Source: Paratrimastix pyriformis (Eukaryota > Preaxostyla > Paratrimastigidae). Taken from it: a stretch of 38,382 nt of DNA. The translations under genes and the position numbers were made by a program. The stretch's first letter is position 1, and each line of letters opens with the position of its first letter. The notes beneath the pieces were generated by a model that worked only from the letters and a program-made list of their open reading frames with translations, was not told where the DNA came from and did no database searches. The DNA lies in contig JAPMOS010000261.1 of the NCBI GenBank assembly GCA_027972325.1, forward strand, positions 1-38,382, given 5' to 3'. Positions 21,410 through 31,925 of the stretch are shown here, one piece after another.

Positions 21410-22976
21410 TCACTCCATCCGCGTACCGATCGCACAGGTTCGCCACTTCTGTTGAAAATGTTTCCCAGAAGCTGTCCCAGGTTCGGGCGCGGTACCAGCG
21501 CCCCGCGATCGCTCGATGAGCTCCCAGAGTCTGTCCATCGCTATCTGCTTACCTCTCACCTGCACGCTTCGGCCCATAGGCTCCACCCATTTTTCTTGGA
21601 GCAATTGTTCTGCATCTTCGGCTCCTTCCCCCTTGTCCAGCCACGCGATCAGTTTGATCGCGTTGGCACCACTCCACCTTTCCGCGACACTGCCCATCAT
21701 CGAAGGGCATTCGAAAACAAATGGTTTGTACAATCTCGCCCCACACCAACATTTCCCATCCCCTTCACCATTGATGTAGAATCTGATGTTGGCCGTGATG
21801 TAACGCTGCAAGATTGCCATCATGGCCAGTCTACCCGACATTTCACACCGCATGGTCTGCGTATTTATTCCGCCATTTCCCGTCTGAGCATTGATGACCA
21901 CTAGTGCATTCTTGCACTTCTGGGCTGTCCTGAAGATGCGCCCTTTGCGGCCCCACTCTTTTAGGTTTTCACGAAAATCTCCCTCCACCGTCTTTCCATC
22001 GCTCCGCCGGACAAGCCGAAATCCCCAGGTCTGCTCTTGCGGCTCCTTGGTGCTCTCCAGTTTTATACTCTGGCCTGCAATCTTGTCCGCCAACCTATTC
22101 CCCTCCGCATCCAGCGATGCCCCTGTCTCCTGGTGCCCCTTGACCCAAACCAGCCTGACCTCGCCCCTATGTTCCTCCAAGATTCGTCGGCCCCTCCGAA
22201 GAAGACCCTCAGCCTTCGACTCGATTAGGTCGGTCGGCGTCCAGTCTCTCCTCATCAGCCCTTCCACCCATCCCTTTGCCACCTTGCTGTCCGTGCGCAC
22301 CTCCACGTTTGCATCCTGTCCCACCCTGATGGCCTCCAGGATGGCCTCAAGCTCTGCCTCATTGTTTGTTTGCCCCCTGCCCGTGCACCTTCTTCCAACC
22401 CGCACCCAGCACCCCGTTGGGCAGCCGCTCCACCACCGCCAGTGCCGCTCGCCGGTCCTTCTTCTTCCTGGATGCACTACCGTCCGTATAGAATGTCCGC
22501 CACTTGAGTTCGGGCTCCTCTACCCGCACTTCCACCTCGTCGCATTCCGCTCGCAGCGCCTCCATTCTGCTCCTCATGCCGCCATCTTTGTTTCCCTCCT
22601 GCTTCAGGCGCCCCCTTGTTGCATTCGTCGTCCCACTCGCCCCTACCTTCTCTTTTTTACCCTCCCTGTCGCCCTGCGTCTTTCTCCGACACGTCGCCGG
22701 CACCACCACCGAGAGCTTCCCACTCTGCCCCAAAGCCAACTTGGTCTGCTTCTTCCCCTTCTTTGCTTCTCCAGTCTTGCAGCCGGCTCCATTGACCTTG
22801 TCCTCGCCATTCCTCTGCTTCAATGCCCTCTGGCTCCCCTCCCTCGCTCTCTCCATCCTTGCTTTCTCTCTTTCCTTCTCCGCCGCCTCTTCCTCTCTAA
22901 TCCGCCTCGCCAGCTTCACGTACTCCGTCTCCACTCTGTTCCCCAGACGCAGACCGCTCCATGATGGCTTTGACAT
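21410..22976 (-). pseudogene. LINE copy 2 linker, RNase H and Cys/His motif
   Basis: A Lys/Glu-rich helical linker (22976-22550) leads into an RNase H domain. Its signature residues are FYTDGSAS (first Asp), NNEAELEAILEAI (Glu), VRTDSKVAKG (second Asp) and VKGHQETGASLDAEGNRLAD (His and last Asp). The domain is split over two overlapping frames near 22477-22360. After it, FRTAQKCKNALVVINAQTGNGG and CWCGARLYKPFVFECP give a C-x-C...C pattern similar to the Cys/His motif at the C-terminus of many LINE proteins. Confidence 0.85.
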
Positions 22977-23005
22977 ACTGTGGCTTCCTGCCCTTCCACT
23001 GGAAC

Positions 23006-25178
23006 CTACCCCACTATCAGGTCTGCCACGCTCCTGATCCCCTCCTCATCAGTGTTTGTCTGTGTTGCTTGGTGATCCTGTGCGGGCTTGCCAATTCCTC
23101 CAGTGTTGTTGGCATCCCATACCCGCTCCTCTTTCAGCTCCTCGCCCTCCCTGAGAATGGCCAGATCATTCCTGGACATGACCTGCAGCATCCCCGAGAG
23201 GATGCCAGGCATCTTCTCCTTTCCGTGGAGCCTTACCCACTTACCCGGGTCATCCAGCAGGGGTTCACTTGTGGTCCACAACTTCTGAAGAAGTGCAATC
23301 TCCTCACGGAGCATCACCCCACATCCTTGCTCATCCGCCACTCTCCCCAACAACTGTGTCAGCACCATCATATCATGCACATCCACCGGGTCCTTCAGGC
23401 CCATGCCCCTTCATCCTCCGGGAAGAAAAGCACCTCCGCCGGATCGCACTTCCCCAGACAGCCACCAATCTCCCTAAAGACCCTCGCATATCTTTGCCGT
23501 AGGATCTCCAAGTCCTGCTTTGGCATGGGGCACTGTCTGGCCGTGTACTGGAGGCACGTCGACACACTCGTTGATCATCTGCACCATCAACCTCGGGGGA
23601 CCTTCTTGTCCATCAGCCTGTGCAGCCTCCCGCACATTTTCTGGATAACCTTCTCCGTGTTGACCTTCATGTTCATCTCCTCGTCTATCCAAATCCCCAG
23701 GTATCGGATGGCCCCACCCTTCTGCTGGACCTTGATGACCCGACCCTCACCCAAGTCCAGGTCCGTCTTGCTCTTCACCCCCACACAGGTAGTCACACTT
23801 GGTCCACGACAGCTGCATGCCCGCCTCCTCCACCTTACGTCTCACTGTGTTGACCAACCGGACCATCTGCTCCTTGGTTCGAGTGACCAGCATAACATCG
23901 TCAGCAAAGGCAAGGACTTTCACCTTCCTCCCACTATCCAGGATATACCCACCTTCCTGCTTTCGCACCTCTGCCAGCACTTCCTCCATGAATGAGATAA
24001 AGAGCAGACACGAAAGCGGGTCCCCCTGGCTGATACCCCTTTCTATGTCATAGCTCTCTGTCAGTCCGTACCCTGTGATCACTCTCGCCTTCCTTCCCTC
24101 GTACAGACTATCTACGTACCTGATGAATGCCTCCTCAACCCCATCCGTCTCAACCCCTCCTCAGTGCGTCCATGTCCACCGTGTCGTATGCTTTTTATGT
24201 CCAATGAGCACATATGGAACTCTCGACCTCCCATAATTTTCGAGTCAGTGAGCACTCCCATAATCTCTGCGATTGGGGTCTCAATCCTCCGACCCCTCAA
24301 GAATCCAAACTGCTCCGCCCCAAACACTTGCTTCTCTACGCACCAGTCTTGAAACCGCGACGCCACCACCACCTGCAGCCCCTTCAGAAAAACTTGGATC
24401 AAAGTGATCGGTCTCCTTCCTGCCGGGTCCCCAGGTGCTCCGTCTGCGATTTCGTGGCCATAAACACCGAGCTAATCTTGAGCTCCTGCGGCACCTCACT
24501 CTTTTCCAGCATCTCATTATATCTCCTTCTCATCCACTCCTTGATCTCATCCTGACAGGCGTGAATCATCTCCGCCGTCACCCCGTCCGGGCCCGCTGCC
24601 TTGCCATCTGGGAGTGCTCCCAGGATCGTTTCAACGTCATGCATGGTAAGGGGGCCATGATGACCCTCTCCTCCTCCTGAGACCTTCCCACCGGTGCCTG
24701 CTTCATTCCGCCCATCGGCATCACTCTCCTTGCCAGGTCCGCCATGAATTCCCTCCATCCCCTCTTCACCAATTCTGGATCTGTCACCACCTTATCCACC
24801 TTGCCTTCACCGTTCTTGGTGGCATACGCCGTGACGGGCGCCACCCGTCAGTCATTATGCCCTTATATATCCGTTTGCGTTTTCCCTCCAACGCCCTGTC
24901 CCGCTTCTTGTAGTGCATGCTTCTCATCTTTGCCAATTGGCATCTCCCTCCTCCTTTCCGAGTCCCTCTCCTCCACCGCCCTCCGCCGCAGCTTCCTCAT
25001 GCGGTGGGGCTCGTAGTCCCGATCCGTATTTGTAACCTCCCGGTACCCAAACACATGCCGCCGTTTCCCTCAGGATCCGACACATCTGTTCGAATGACAG
25101 CTCCTCCCCTTCCCCGATGCCTTTCGAATCATCTCCGCCACCTTCCTCCTATATGAGCCCATCTTCTCCACCAACACA
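23006..25178 (-). pseudogene. LINE copy 2 reverse transcriptase and connection region
   Basis: Visible blocks are DGKAAGPDGVTAEMIHAC (near 24600), GRRPITLIQVFLKGL, EQFGFLRGRRIETP, CSLDIK (near 24200), IERGISQGDPLSCLLFISF, LAFADDVMLVT (the catalytic FADD, near 23910) and IRYLGIWIDEEMN (near 23700). A single-base loss just after LDIK shifts the frame. The region beyond (23590-23006) is Leu/Glu-rich connection sequence in changing frames, ending near SVADLIVG. The family is APE-type with RNase H; I do not assign a named clade. Confidence 0.88.
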
Positions 25179-25985
25179 TCATACTCTTCTCTCCTTTTCA
25201 CGCAGCAACGCGTCCAAGTCCGACCTGGACGGGCAAATGGCCACCTTCCTCCTTGTCGTCCCCGCCCATGCCGGCAGCATGTTCCTCAAGTCAGTCACGA
25301 CCATGTGATGGTCTGTAACTTCGCTCCACTGTATCTCCTCATTTCTCCATACCCATAGGTTATCGAGCATCCTTGCCATCGTCCCTTGCGTTGCGAGGCA
25401 AAGGTCCAACCGAGCCACCCCTTTCATGCCCGGCTGCTTGTCCTTCTCCTCTGCATCCCCCTTCTTGTTCCGCACAAACGTGATCTCATTCTCCTTGCCT
25501 ACCATCTTCGCCGAGTCATACAGTCCCAACTTCTCATGCTCTCCGACTTCCTTGGCCCAGCTATTCGCATCCGTGTACACCACCACTCCCCTTCCCTCTG
25601 CCGCCCCCTCCGCCATGCACTCATCCAGCCTTTCAATAATCACCTTCCTGACCCTCTCCTTGTCATCTCCATCCCCAGTCGGATAGTACATATTCACCAG
25701 CCGGAGGTTGGTCTTTCCCTCCGACCAGTCCATGTACATCAAATAGCCCGGCAGGACCTCCATGACACGACGCACCGCCATCTGCAGGGTCCGTCTATAT
25801 CCTATCATCACCCCCCCCTTGGGGTGACGCTCCACCGCATTCTCCACCACCGAACTCCTCCACCGCCATCCCCTCATCCACTTCTCCTCCAACTGCTCCT
25901 TATTCGCGTCCCCTTTGTTTCTTGCAACAGGGCAATGTCTACCCGTCTGTTCCAGGGTTTCTGTGGACGCTATAGACATTGAGAT
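25179..25985 (-). pseudogene. LINE copy 2 APE-type endonuclease
   Basis: This has the same domain and motifs as copy 1: ALLQETKG (in a frame different from the rest), VVVYTDANSWAKE, ARLDLCLATQG and TDHHMVVTDL, with about 85% or higher identity. The frame upstream of about 25960 runs into the inverted block, so its N-terminal residues in an unspliced reading are not LINE protein. Confidence 0.87.
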
Positions 25986-26096
25986 TTCTATAGAAAAAAG
26001 CCCGACGCTCTGGCCTCCGGGTTTTCGTGGACAGACCCTCCCCACTCGGCCTGTCTGTAGTGAGGGCCCGCGGGTTTTCATGAACAGACCCTCCCA
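25953..26096 (-). repeat. Right arm of the ~135-bp inverted block
   Basis: Read on the minus strand it repeats the block at 8795-8928: gggagggtctgttcatg, aaaacccgcggg, ttttttctatagaa and acagaaaccctggaacag. The outer part holds a local duplication of the cgggttttc(g/a)tg(g/a)acag word (about 26028 and 26068). LINE copy 2 begins right at its inner edge. Confidence 0.65.
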
Positions 26097-26271
26097 AATC
26101 CTCCTTGCTTCACTTTCACCTTGCTTCACCCTGACGCACTTCCTCCTCCTTTTTTCGAGAGAAAACGTCGAGCCTCTAATTTCGGATCAAAAAGAGAACC
26201 AGATTCATTACTCGTCTTCGTCTTCGTCTTCGCCTTGGGGGTTGGCGTTGTAGTCGTTGTTGCCAGTGTCG

Positions 26272-27477
26272 TCATCCGAATTTATCGCCGGCAAACCATT
26301 CATCTTCGTCATCATCGGCTACCGGCACGTTCTCGGGAAGGGGCACGGATTCCGGCACGGGTTCGGGCTCAGCCACAAGGACAGGAACGGGCAGAGGAAG
26401 GGGCCCAGTTAAGAGGAAGTCCCAAAGGGTAGGAAGCTCGCGCGAGCAGGTGCTGGTGCGGAACTTGTGGCACTGAATCGACCAGTCATAGGTCTTCCGT
26501 TCGTCCGCGGAGAGAGAGAGGTATTCACGTTCGCAGGCCAGGAATACCTTGGGGAACTGTTCTCCGTAGTAGTCAGTGCGCTCCAACAGGGAACGGTCAC
26601 GAAGAACCCCCCTGAGGTAGAAGGGGTAAGAGCGTTCCCAGAGGACGATCTCATCGAGCCTCATCGGGCCCTCGATGGGGTGGTCGATGTCGAATGCAGC
26701 CTCGGAATCAAGGAGCAGGGTAATGAGCAAGGCTCTTGCTGACAGGCCCCTGTAGGTCTGCGACGTATCAGAACAGCGTCCGCTGGTCAAGGAAAAAAGG
26801 ACGCCACCGAAAGCGAGAACCATCCGGGTGAGTACCTTGTGCAACTCAACACAGATGGGAGCGGAGAAATGGTACTCAGTCAACGGCTTCCAAAAAGTGA
26901 ACGGGGACGATGAGGCCGGGATTCAGATGATTCGTGTTCGGGAACCAACTTGCCAGCAGCTTGGGAAGATCCGTTCGTAAAAGCCTGTCGGCTTAGGTGC
27001 ACCTCGGTCTTGTCCTCCGGTTGAAAGAAGTCGTAGGTCCTGGAGGAGAGGCATGAGAAACCCACAACACATCAGGGAAAACAGTAAACAGACCGATTGA
27101 GGAGCGGGGAGCAGCGGACTTCGTAGCCGGGGGGCTTGTCGTGGCATCATGCCGGGAAGGGGCTCAGGAAGGGGCTCAGGAAGGGGCTCAGGAAGGGGCT
27201 CAGGAAGGGGCTCAGGAAGGGGCTCAGGAAGGGGCTCAGGAAGGGGCTCAGGAAGGGGCTCAGGAAGGGGCTCAGGAAGGGGCTCAGGAAGGGGCTCAGG
27301 AAGGGGCTCAGGAAGGGGCTCAGGAAGGGACTCAGGAAGGGGCTCAGGAAGGGACTCAGGAAGGGGCTCAGGAAGGGGCTCAGGAAGGGACTCGGGGACG
27401 TCCTCGACGAGAATGATCACCTGGCGAGACCGAGTCCGTCTGCTAAGCATGGCATGACTTGCGTGCTTCCTCTGCAT
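26272..27477 (-). CDS. Unknown-family gene A (Pro-Glu-Pro-Leu repeat plus conserved C-terminal domain)
   Basis: The start is chosen at 27477 because the context ccgccaaaATG is shared with the paralog's start at 29892. Exon 1 encodes a basic segment, then about 20 PEPL/PESL repeats. An intron (gtctgttta..ctcctccag, near 27095-27045) leads to [15 protein letters not shown] second intron (gtggcgtcc..tcgcag, near 26800-26755) joins LTRMVLAFG to [16 protein letters not shown]. The conserved domain then reads [42 protein letters not shown] and [20 protein letters not shown]. The tail is acidic (DDDEDEW). About one frame change near 26885 is not explained by an intron. No known family is recognised. 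It is paralogous to the gene immediately upstream on the same strand. Confidence 0.55.
27147..27395 (-). repeat. 12-bp coding minisatellite (PEPL)
   Basis: About 20 tandem copies of ggaaggggctca, nearly identical apart from a few ggaagggactca variants. On the minus strand they encode Pro-Glu-Pro-Leu or Pro-Glu-Ser-Leu in gene A. Repeats of this purity expand quickly, so protein length probably varies between strains. Confidence 0.92.
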
Positions 27478-27500
27478 TTTGGCGGTTTCCATGCGGGATA

Positions 27501-27760
27501 CTCCAGGGGGTAACAGCCACTCTTTTCAAAACCAGGAAGTTCAAAATCAGACACAAGGAAAGCACTATTTCTCACGCCATCTCTCTGTTTTGTTCCCCTT
27601 GTAGGACGAACTACGGCTGGCACACGCTCTTCTCGGTGAACGGACCCACGCTGACGGGTTCCGCACAAGATAAAAGTTATGGTCGAACAATAGATCAACG
27701 GTCTTCTCGATGCGACGAGGCTCCAGGGGGTAATAGCCACTCTTTTCAAAAACAGGGACA
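27501..27760 (+). repeat. Direct repeat pair ctccaggggg..agccactcttttc
   Basis: A 30-bp word, ctccagggggtaa then (c/t)agccactcttttcaaa, occurs at 27501 and 27721, between genes A and B. A related gggtaatagccac lies in reverse orientation at 29909-29921 just before gene B's ATG. A related ggtgatagccactc lies at 36613, about 17 nt before another candidate start codon. It could be a shared promoter or 5'UTR element. Confidence 0.5.
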
Positions 27761-27819
27761 CATGGAAAGCGGGAAGAAGGTGGCGGAGAGAGATAGAGAC
27801 AAAAAAAGTCTCGGGTTGT

Positions 27820-29892
27820 TTATGCGTTCCCAGTGAACTTGAAGAGACAGTCCCAATGGGCCGGAATCTCGCGGTAGCAGGTGTTGGTGCGGAACTTGTG
27901 GCACTGAATCGACCAGTCATAGGTCTTCCGTTCGTCTTCGGAGAGAGCGAGGTATTCACGTTCGCAAGCCTGGAATACCTTGGGGAACTGTTCTCCGTAG
28001 TAGTCAGTGAGTTCCAACATGGAACGGTCATGAAAAACCTCCTTGACGTAGAAGGGGAAAGTGCGTTCCCAGAGGGCAAGCTCATCCAGCCTCATGTGGC
28101 CATCGACGGCACGGTCGACGCCGAATGCAGCCTCGGAATCCAGACACACAAGAATCATCAAGGCTCTTGAAGTCAGGAACTGGTAGGTCTTCTCGATATC
28201 AGCACTTTGACCGCAGGTCATCGAAAACAGGATTTTCCGAAGGTGAGTCCCAACCGGTTAAGTACCTTGTGCATCTCAACACAGATGGCACCGGAGAGTC
28301 GGTACTCAGCCATGGTCTCGAAAAAATGAACAGGGACGATGAGACCGCGATTCAGATGGTTTGTGCTCGGGAACCAACTTGCAAGCAGCTTGGGAAAGAT
28401 CCGTTCGTAAAATGCCTGTCGAGTGAGTTTCAACACTTCCTTTGTCTCCGATTGCCAGACGAGGTAGATCCTGGAGGAGAGGTTTTAAGGAACCCACAAG
28501 AGGTAAAACAGAAAAACAGACCGATTGAGGGGCGGGGGGGCGGTGTTCGACGACGACAGAGGCTGATGAGGACTCGAAGTTGTGGGAGGGACTGATGACG
28601 TGGAACTCGTGGCGGTGCGGGGCGTTCTGGGAGGCACGGAAGCTCGATCCGGAGCCACTGCTGGAGGCTTTGCAGTCGTGCTCGTGGCGGTGACCGGGGC
28701 TGCACGTGGGGTTCTGGGAGGCACGGAAGCCCGACCCGGAGCCACTGCTGGAGGCGTGGCAGTCGTGCTCGTGGCGGTGACCGGGGCTGCACGTGGGGTT
28801 CTGGGAGGCACGGAAGCCCGACCCGGAGCCACTGCTGGAGGCGTGGCAGTAGTGCTCGTGGCGGTGACCGGGGCTGCACGTGAGGCGGAGGACGCGACAG
28901 GGGCTGCACGTGGGGTTCTGGAAGGCACGGATGCCGGAGGCGGAGGCGTCTTGAGAGCAACGATTGAACCAGCAGCCGGCGGCGGCGGTGAACGCTGGGT
29001 TGCCAGGATCGATGTCGGGGGAACGGGAGCGGACCTCTTGATAGCCGGGGGCCTGTGCTGGCGTCTTGGGCGGGATGGAGTCGGGCAGTTTCTTGGGAGG
29101 CGAACCCGCCCTCGGTTTCGGAGGAGGGCAAGCGACGACGACGGAGGGGCGGTCCGGCGTTGGGGGCTGCTTTGAGGGCGTCGGAGGAGGGGCTGCGGTC
29201 TGCTCGGGTTCGGGGGTCAGCTCAGGTTCGGCGGGCTGCTCGGGTTCGGCGAGCTGCTCGGGTTCACCAGGGACGGACTGCTCGGCGGCTTCCGGTTCTG
29301 TGCCGGTTTGCTGTAGTTCGGACTGCGCCGGTTCGGGTTCTGAGGGTTCTGCGGGTTCGGTGGTGGTGGCCTGCACAGGGTCGGAGGTAGTCACCTCGGG
29401 TTCAGTTGTGGTGGTCTCCAAAGGTTCGATGGTGGTCTGCTCAGGCACGGGCTCGGTGGTCTGCTCTGGCACGGTGGTCTGCTCAGGCTCAGGGGCCTCG
29501 GGCTCGGCGGTGGGCGGCTCGGGTAGCACGCTCGCCCGCGCATGTTCGCTGCTGGAAGAATGCTCGGCTGATGGAATGAAGACGACTGGGTGATGTTGAT
29601 CGGCATCTTGGCTGGCATGTTGGATCTCCTCTTGTTCCTGTTCGGTCGCCTCGTGTTCCTGGCTGGCGCGTTGGGTCTCCTCTTGCTCAGCTTCATCTTC
29701 GGTGACAGTGTCCAGGCGAAGAGGCGAGGCCGGCGCTGCATCGGCGGCGGATGACTTGGGTTCAGCGCGCGCACGTTTCCTCGAATGGCCTCGCGGTTCC
29801 TCCTCCGAGGAGTCATCCCGCGAGTGACGAGGAGTCGGGTAACGGCGGCCGCTGCGCGTCTCACGAAGTTCCTGAGTGCTTTCCTTGGGCAT
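27820..29892 (-). CDS. Unknown-family gene B (large disordered N-terminus plus conserved C-terminal domain)
   Basis: The ATG at 29892 begins a basic, Ser/Glu-rich segment (GRRYPTPRHSRDDSSEEEPR, RKRAR), then about 200 residues rich in Glu, Pro and Thr with PEQTT/EPEQ words. A Pro-rich stretch (PPPKPRAGSPPKKLPD) follows, with an 87-bp repeat region after it that most naturally reads as Thr/Pro/Ala-rich. An intron near 28530-28470 ends before the conserved domain. That domain has [73 protein letters not shown] and [14 protein letters not shown], matching gene A at about 65-70%. The intron position inside the domain appears shared, but its donor here is non-canonical. Function is unknown; a disordered stalk plus one globular domain is all that can be said. 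Confidence 0.6.
28604..28885 (-). repeat. 87-bp coding tandem repeat in gene B
   Basis: The word tgaccggggctgcacg recurs at 28691, 28778 and 28865, giving a unit of 87 bp (29 codons) in a little over three copies. The unit length is a multiple of three. Frames read either APVTATSTTATPPAVAPG-like or His/Cys/Ser-rich sequence; the former looks like the translated one. Confidence 0.85.
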
Positions 29893-29950
29893 TTTGGCGG
29901 GATCAAGTGTGGCTATTACCCAAGGTTAGAGCCACTAAACCATCAAATGT

Positions 29951-31840
29951 TTGTCGGTACTAAAATCCATACCGGCGGTATGGATTTTCAATAGAAATCG
30001 AATTTTCGAGGTGGTGTTCCGACATCATCCCAAGTGTTTTTCGATGAAACTCATCGATTTGCATCATCAGAACCGGTATCGCGATGTTTGTCGGGGTACT
30101 AAAATCCATACCGGCGGTATGGATTTTCAATAGAAATCGAATTTTTCGAGGTGGTGTTCTGACATCATCCCAAGTGTTTTTCGATGAAACTCATCGATTT
30201 GCATCATCAGAACCGGTATCGCGATGTTTGTCGGGGTACTAAAATCCATACCGGCGGTATGGATTTTCAATAGAAATCGAATTTTTCGAGGTGGTGTTCT
30301 GACATCATCCCAAGTGTTTTTCGATGAAACTCATCGATTTGCATCATCAGAACCGGTATCGCGATGTTTGTCGGGGTACTAAAATCCATACCGGCGGTAT
30401 GGATTTTCAATAGAAATCGAATTTTTCGAGGTGGTGTTCTGACATCATCCCAAGTGTTTTTCGATGAAACTCATCGATTTGCATCATCAGAACCGGTATC
30501 GCGATGTTTGTCGGTACTAAAATCCATACCGGCGGTATGGATTTTCAATAGAAATCGAATTTTTCGAGGTGGTGTTCTGACATCATCCCAAGTGTTTTTT
30601 CGATGAAACTCATCGATTTGCATCATCAGAACCGGTATCGCGATGTTTGTCGGGGTACTAAAATCCATACCGGCGGTATGGATTTTCAATAGAAATCGAA
30701 TTTTTCGAGGTGGTGTTCTGACATCATCCCAAGTGTTTTTCGATGAAACTCATCGATTTACATCATCAGAACCGGTATCGCGATGTTTGTCGGGGTACTA
30801 AAATCCATACCGGCGGTATGGATTTTCAATTTTTCGAGGTGGTGTTCTGACATCATCCCAAGTGTTTTTCGATGAAACTCATCGATTTGCATCATCAGAA
30901 CCGGTATCGCGATGTTTGTCGGTACTAAAATCCATACCGGCGGTATGGATTTTCAATAGAAATCGAATTTTCGAGGTGGTGTTCTGACATCATCCCAAGT
31001 GTTTTTTCGATGAAACTCATCGATTTGCATCATCAGAACCGGTATCGCGATGTTTGTCGGTACTAAAATCCATACCGGCGGTATGGATTTTCAATAGAAA
31101 TCGAATTTTCGAGGTGGTGTTCCGACATCATCCCAAGTGTTTTTCGATGAAACTCATCGATTTGCATCATCAGAACCGGTATCGCGATGTTTGTCGGGGT
31201 ACTAAAATCCATACCGGCGGTATGGATTTTCAATAGAAATCGAATTTTTCGAGGTGGTGTTCTGACATCATCCCAAGTGTTTTTCGATGAAACTCATCGA
31301 TTTGCATCATCAGAACCGGTATCGCGATGTTTGTCAGGTACTAAAATCCATACCGGCGGTATGGATTTTCAATAGAAATCGAATTTTTCGAGGTGGTGTT
31401 CTGACATCATCCCAAGTGTTTTTTCGATGAAACTCATCGATTTGCATCATCAGAACCCGGATCGCGATGTTTGTCGGGGGTACTAAAATCCATACCGGCG
31501 GTATGGATTTTCAATAGAAATCGAATTTTTCGAGGTGGTGTTCTGACATCATCCCAAGTGTTTTTCGATGAAACTCATCGATTTGCATCATCAGAACCGG
31601 TATCGCGATGTTTGTCGGGTACTAAAATCCATACCGGCGGTATGGATTTTCAATAAAATCGAATTTTTCGAGGTGGTGTTCCGACATCATCCCAAGTGTT
31701 TTTTTGGTGTAACTCATCGATTTGCATCATCAGAACCCGTATCGCGATGTTTGTCGGGGGTACTAAAATCCATACCGGCGGTATGGATTTTCAATAGAAA
31801 TCGAATTTTTCGAGGTGGTGTTCTGACATCGAATTTTTCG
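29951..31840. repeat. 140-bp satellite, 14 copies, each with a perfect palindrome
   Basis: The core ccataccggcggtatgg starts at 29967, 30106, 30246, 30386, 30524, 30665, 30805, 30932, 31070, 31209, 31348, 31490, 31629 and 31770. Spacing is 138-142 bp except one 127-bp unit. Each unit has arms AAAATCCATACC and GGTATGGATTTT around ggc, a second small hairpin CGATGA-aac-TCATCG, and the palindrome atcgcgat. Units are about 97-99% identical, so the array is young or homogenised. It fills the space between the divergent starts of gene B and the second ParB-methyltransferase gene, and ends with a partial unit at about 31840. Open frames in it are artefacts. Confidence 0.95.
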
Positions 31841-31873
31841 AGGTGGTGGTGTTCTCATTCAACTCGCGAGGTG

Positions 31874-31886
31874 GACCTTACCCCGG
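31874..31886 (+). promoter_or_regulatory. Conserved 5' motif upstream of copy 2
   Basis: GACCTTACCCCGG, the counterpart of 4103-4115. The ATG at 31926 directly follows an acceptor-like ttttcag, so the motif could sit in a 5'UTR exon or mark the transcription start. Confidence 0.35.
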
Positions 31887-31925
31887 GTTCTAACCTTTGT
31901 TAACGCGCCTTTTTGCCGTTTTCAG

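Noticed and set aside
29951-31840. CRISPR-like array
   Set aside because: Whole 140-bp units repeat, including the parts between palindromes. There are no unique spacers, and the setting is eukaryotic; this is a satellite.
29951-31840. Canonical parS sites in the satellite
   Set aside because: The palindromes do not match the known bacterial parS consensus; the link to the ParB-like domain is kept only as a hypothesis.
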